A stretch of 10,255 bases of DNA, taken from Euperipatoides rowelli (lineage: Eukaryota > Onychophora > Udeonychophora > Euonychophora > Peripatopsidae). Of the stretch, positions 7,525 to 10,255 are shown piece after piece. The position numbers and the translations under genes were made by a program. The stretch lies in NCBI GenBank assembly GCA_003024985.2, contig PXIH01S0002358.1. One strand, 5' to 3'. The notes under the pieces are model-generated. The model was not told where the DNA came from. It ran no database searches and was given only the letters and a program-made list of their open reading frames with translations. The first letter of the stretch is position 1. Every line of letters starts with the position of its first letter.

Positions 7525-7756
7525 GTCTGTTCAGCAAGATAATGGTTCACAAGTATCGTCAAGGATTGTCCCAGCTTTTTATTTAAATCACTATCTAATG
7601 TTGTTGTGTATAGCGGTCGTAATTACTGCTATCTTTCTCTACTTAAGACGGTTACGAAGGATCTCCAGAGTACCAGCTCACACTATACAGAATACATCCT
7701 GCTACTTGCCTGAGTTATCTAAAAGTATTCATTTGGACATGAATAATGTATTTTAA
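7525..7756 (+). CDS. Terminal coding exon: transmembrane helix and short tail of an unrecognised protein
   Basis: The first base (G) completes an Arg codon begun by the AG at 4624-4625; 76 residues and a TAA at 7754 follow. The order is a polar Ser/Gln-rich stretch (residues 1-13), a hydrophobic helix of about 18 residues (YLMLLCIAVVITAIFLYL, residues 23-40), the stop-transfer cluster RRLRR (41-45), and a polar tail of about 30 residues ending MNNVF. Basic residues on the C-terminal side predict a type I topology: N-terminal part lumenal or extracellular, tail cytosolic. Internal ATG codons fall within or after the helix, so this is not a stand-alone small gene. Codon use and composition contrast sharply with the flanks. 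I do not recognise the family. With the 4464 exon it forms the 3' end of a larger gene. Confidence 0.72.
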
Positions 7757-8197
7757 TGAACTACTATTAAGTAAATTATATTTATTGTAGCAATTTTATA
7801 AAACTTGCTTTACAAAAGGAAATTTGAAGTTTCCATACATCACCTTTTTGAAACTTAACAAGCTCTCGAGTAATATAAATATTTATTAAAGTTCTTTAGT
7901 TTATTTTAAACATTATTTTGTTTTGAGAGATTATTGAATATCTACTGTAAATGAAAAGGGAATTTTGTGAAATGTCATTTTATAAAGGAAAATATTTAAC
8001 ATTCATTTCACTATCAGTGCCAAATTAATGAAATTGTTTTTCTACAGTTGGTGTAAAGTGGAATGGTGGAAGCCATATTGCCTTTCTTCTCACCAAAACT
8101 GTTTGATTATAGCTTTTCTACAAACATTTCTTGTGTAAAATTNATTTCTTTTTATTTTGTTTACAAATTTTTTCTTGGCCTCCCAATGATAAAAATC

Positions 8198-8217
8198 GTA
8201 CTGTAAATATACAGTAC
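8198..8217 (+). repeat. Perfect 8-bp hairpin in the probable 3' UTR
   Basis: GTACTGTA (8198-8205), loop AATA, TACAGTAC (8210-8217). It contains the TACTGTA/TACAGTA word that recurs across the window. Confidence 0.75.
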
Positions 8218-8372
8218 CTTGTTTTATTAATATTGTTAATATGCAGGTTTAATGCTAAAATTGTAAAGCATACATTTTTTGTACAACTATACTAGACAAT
8301 CTATTTTTACATTTTGTATAAAGGCACTAAATTTCAGATTTCATATTATGTTAATATATGGAAGACTAGTTA

Positions 8373-8378
8373 AATAAA
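8373..8378 (+). terminator. Candidate polyadenylation signal AATAAA
   Basis: AATAAA is followed at once by the GT-rich GTGTATTGTGAG, a fitting downstream element, about 620 bases after the stop codon. Later alternatives are ATTAAA at 8707 and AATAAA at 8931. AT richness makes chance AATAAA common; the GT-rich context is what favours this one. Confidence 0.45.
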
Positions 8379-8400
8379 GTGTATTGTGAGACCGACAGCT

Positions 8401-10015
8401 AACGGAAAAATCCAGAACTTTATGTGAACCATTAAATAATCTAATGCAATTCTTCACTGCAACTAAAGTGATTGCAAGAATTGTGTATAGAATTTGACTG
8501 CTATTTTGCAATGGTACACATAAATGAAACTGTGTTGCCAAAAAAGCACAAGGAAATCATGTAGAAAATGTTAAGGCACATTTAATTTAAAATATATTTG
8601 TGTAATTATTATTATTCAAAATATTTTTGGTGCTATACTTTTATTTTATTGTGCAATAATGAAAGAATGGACATTCTATAATTTCTTGGTACATTTTTTT
8701 TTCCTAATTAAAGAAAAGTGTACCAAAAAATATTACTGCATATGAGTATTTTTATTCACTGCAGCAAAGTTAAGCACTTTTGGAAAATAGTAATGTGGTT
8801 TACTTTAATTTTAAATAACATAGCATTAACCCTTTTATTTAAAAAATTGGTAAAGCAGAAATTAATATCTTACAAAAAGTCATAGGCTGGTATGTAATAG
8901 ATTTTTAAACATTTGGACCTTTTTTTCCTTAATAAAGTTCAAAATATGACAGTGTAAAAGACCAATCGCTAACAGAAATTGATTAAAAATAAATATTAAA
9001 CACAGATTGTCTTGCCTTTTTTAATAAATTGAGATTTTGTTAATGTATATAATTAAATCTATTAAAAAAAACAACCTAAAATCGAAATGTTAGGCAATAA
9101 TGCTTTGAAAGATTTCTACTGCACTATTTGATCTATTGAAATTAAGATAAAATGGTAATAAGATTTGTTAAGTGAATAGCTGTATTAACCCTATAGCACC
9201 AGTCATTAAAATGAAACCTCTGTGTGTATGGTAATTGTGGCATAATGTCTGGTTTTTAAGGTAAGCTTTAGCAGTCATTTAATCAAAATGCAGCATAGAA
9301 TGAAATTTTAGAGCTTTGTAACATTTGGAGAAAAGACTGGTCCCATGATGGGGAAGAAGGTAGCAAGATAACTCCAAATTTGAACATGAAAACAATGTTA
9401 TTAAGGATGCAGATGAATCCAGGGCTAGTAAATAATGTGCCTATGTTGCCATACAGACACAGTAGGCAATATGCTTGTAGTAATCCGTGCAGATAAGTTA
9501 GCCACTAGTAAAGAAACTTTCAATTTCAGTTAGCATAACAATGTAAACACTGCACATAAACACTAATGCTAGATGTTAATCCTGACCTTTACTGTCAAGT
9601 TTTTTTTTTCTCGGTGCAATGATGAGGCAAAACTGATAAGGTTGTATGCTTAGTCACCATTACTGCAACAAGAAGATTTAAAAATACCATGTTCACCATG
9701 CTATGGAAATGTGAGAAAGCAAACACACTTATTACTGTAGTCGTAAGTTCATAACAAACCACAGTACTGATATATGAATTTTCACAAATAATTCTTATTA
9801 AAACTTAAAAAAAAACATGTTAAGAGGTATTAAATAAATTATATATTCATTACTAACAATAAATTGCTAATTATGGTTGCGGCAACTTGAGGGGACTCTC
9901 CTTTTAACATTCCTAGCGAAACTTCATGATGATGTTCCTTGTTTTTCAGTTAGTATTCATTAAAAATACTTTAAACGTATGACAAATTGTAAAGAGATTA
10001 TTCCATCCTCCAGGA
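8401..10015. other. No supported gene; extended 3' UTR or intergenic DNA
   Basis: All frames are short. The part from about 9180 to 9600 is less AT-rich, but no frame there has convincing length or splice borders. Present are a hairpin with arms TTGGTACA (8686-8693) and TGTACCAA (8719-8726), and further poly(A)-like words at 8707 and 8931. The less AT-rich part may be an old repeat or a long UTR. Confidence 0.5.
8686..8726 (+). repeat. Stem-loop with TTGGTACA/TGTACCAA arms
   Basis: The 8-bp arms pair perfectly, and the T-rich and A-rich sequence inside (TTTTTC/GAAAAG) can extend the stem. It overlaps an ATTAAA at 8707-8712 in the loop region, so in an RNA it could present or hide that possible poly(A) signal. 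Confidence 0.6.
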
Positions 10016-10255
10016 CAGTGCTTCTCAAAGTGGGAGCATGAAGCTTTAGTTAGGACCATAAGCTTTGGAGCAAATCTGAGAATTATTTCAAATATTACAC
10101 CCGATATTGAATTATTGTGTCTCAGTCAGTATAGAGTTTGAGAAAGTTGCAATACATTTTAAGTTGGCTTTAATTAGTGTTTTTATAACACAAATGTTTG
10201 TAAAATTTATCAGCATACCATATTGGATAATTCTTTCGGATTTTTTAATAGCAAA
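10016..10255 (+). mobile_element. Possible hAT terminus running out of the window
   Basis: CAGTGCTTCTCAAAGTGGG (10016-10034) resembles the CAGTG-TTCTCAAA start known for Charlie-type hAT elements of animals. No matching right end or copy of the preceding 8 bases (CTCCAGGA) occurs before the window ends, so the element may be truncated, may continue beyond, or may be a chance match. Confidence 0.35.

Larger units (their letters stand above)
7757..8400 (+). other. Probable 3' UTR of the membrane-protein gene
   Basis: This AT-rich non-coding sequence follows the TAA at 7754. It holds a perfect hairpin (8198-8217), one unresolved base (8143), and a canonical AATAAA at 8373. The UTR could be longer if later signals are used. 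Its extent is inferred only from the stop codon and the first good poly(A) signal. Confidence 0.5.

Noticed and set aside
8341-8541. 66-residue open frame on the minus strand
   Set aside because: It starts at TTG, overlaps the probable 3' UTR and its poly(A) signal on the other strand, and has no recognisable motif or splice border.
9309-9375. Short + strand frame with protein-like segment EKTGPMMGKKVAR
   Set aside because: It is under 20 codons, ends at TAA, and has no upstream acceptor in a fitting position. It is likely chance in a less AT-rich stretch.

Overview
The window is very AT-rich, intron-rich eukaryotic DNA, most likely from an animal genome. It has long homopolymer runs, spliceosomal-type exon borders, a hAT-type DNA transposon with an 8-bp target duplication, foldback (MITE-like) repeats, and two single-base assembly gaps (N at 3496 and 8143). 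The palindromic words TACTGTA/TACAGTA and the word CGGTA recur and give it a marine-invertebrate look, but I cannot name the species. No complete gene, rRNA, tRNA or CRISPR array is visible.

Layout. 1-577 is repeat-derived flank. 578-3785 is a 3.2-kb hAT-like element with termini CAGGGTTGGGTA, 8-bp target duplications (ATTTTATT), and dense AGTAGC arrays inside both ends. No transposase is visible in it, so it looks non-autonomous or decayed. A second element of about 0.66 kb, bounded by TTAA, lies inside its right half (2912-3576). The hAT element appears to have landed in the loop of an older small foldback sequence (about 497-541 and 3798-3852).

3794-4463 is non-coding. Then comes the clearest protein-coding signal: a 162-bp internal exon (4464-4625) and, after a 2.9-kb intron, a terminal exon (7525-7756). 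Both are on the + strand, open, far less AT-rich than their surroundings, bordered by AG/GT signals, and in compatible phase (AG|G across the junction). The joined C-terminal part has a polar stretch, one transmembrane helix, an Arg-rich stop-transfer motif and a short polar tail. It is therefore the 3' end of a gene for a single-pass membrane protein, which I do not recognise. The 3' UTR follows, with a good AATAAA at 8373 and further candidates downstream.

The intron holds a diverged, inverted relative of the TTAA-bounded element (about 5300-5515) and several perfect stem-loops. 8400-10015 has no supported gene. At 10016 a sequence resembling another hAT terminus (CAGTGCTTCTCAAAGTGGG) begins and may run out of the window.
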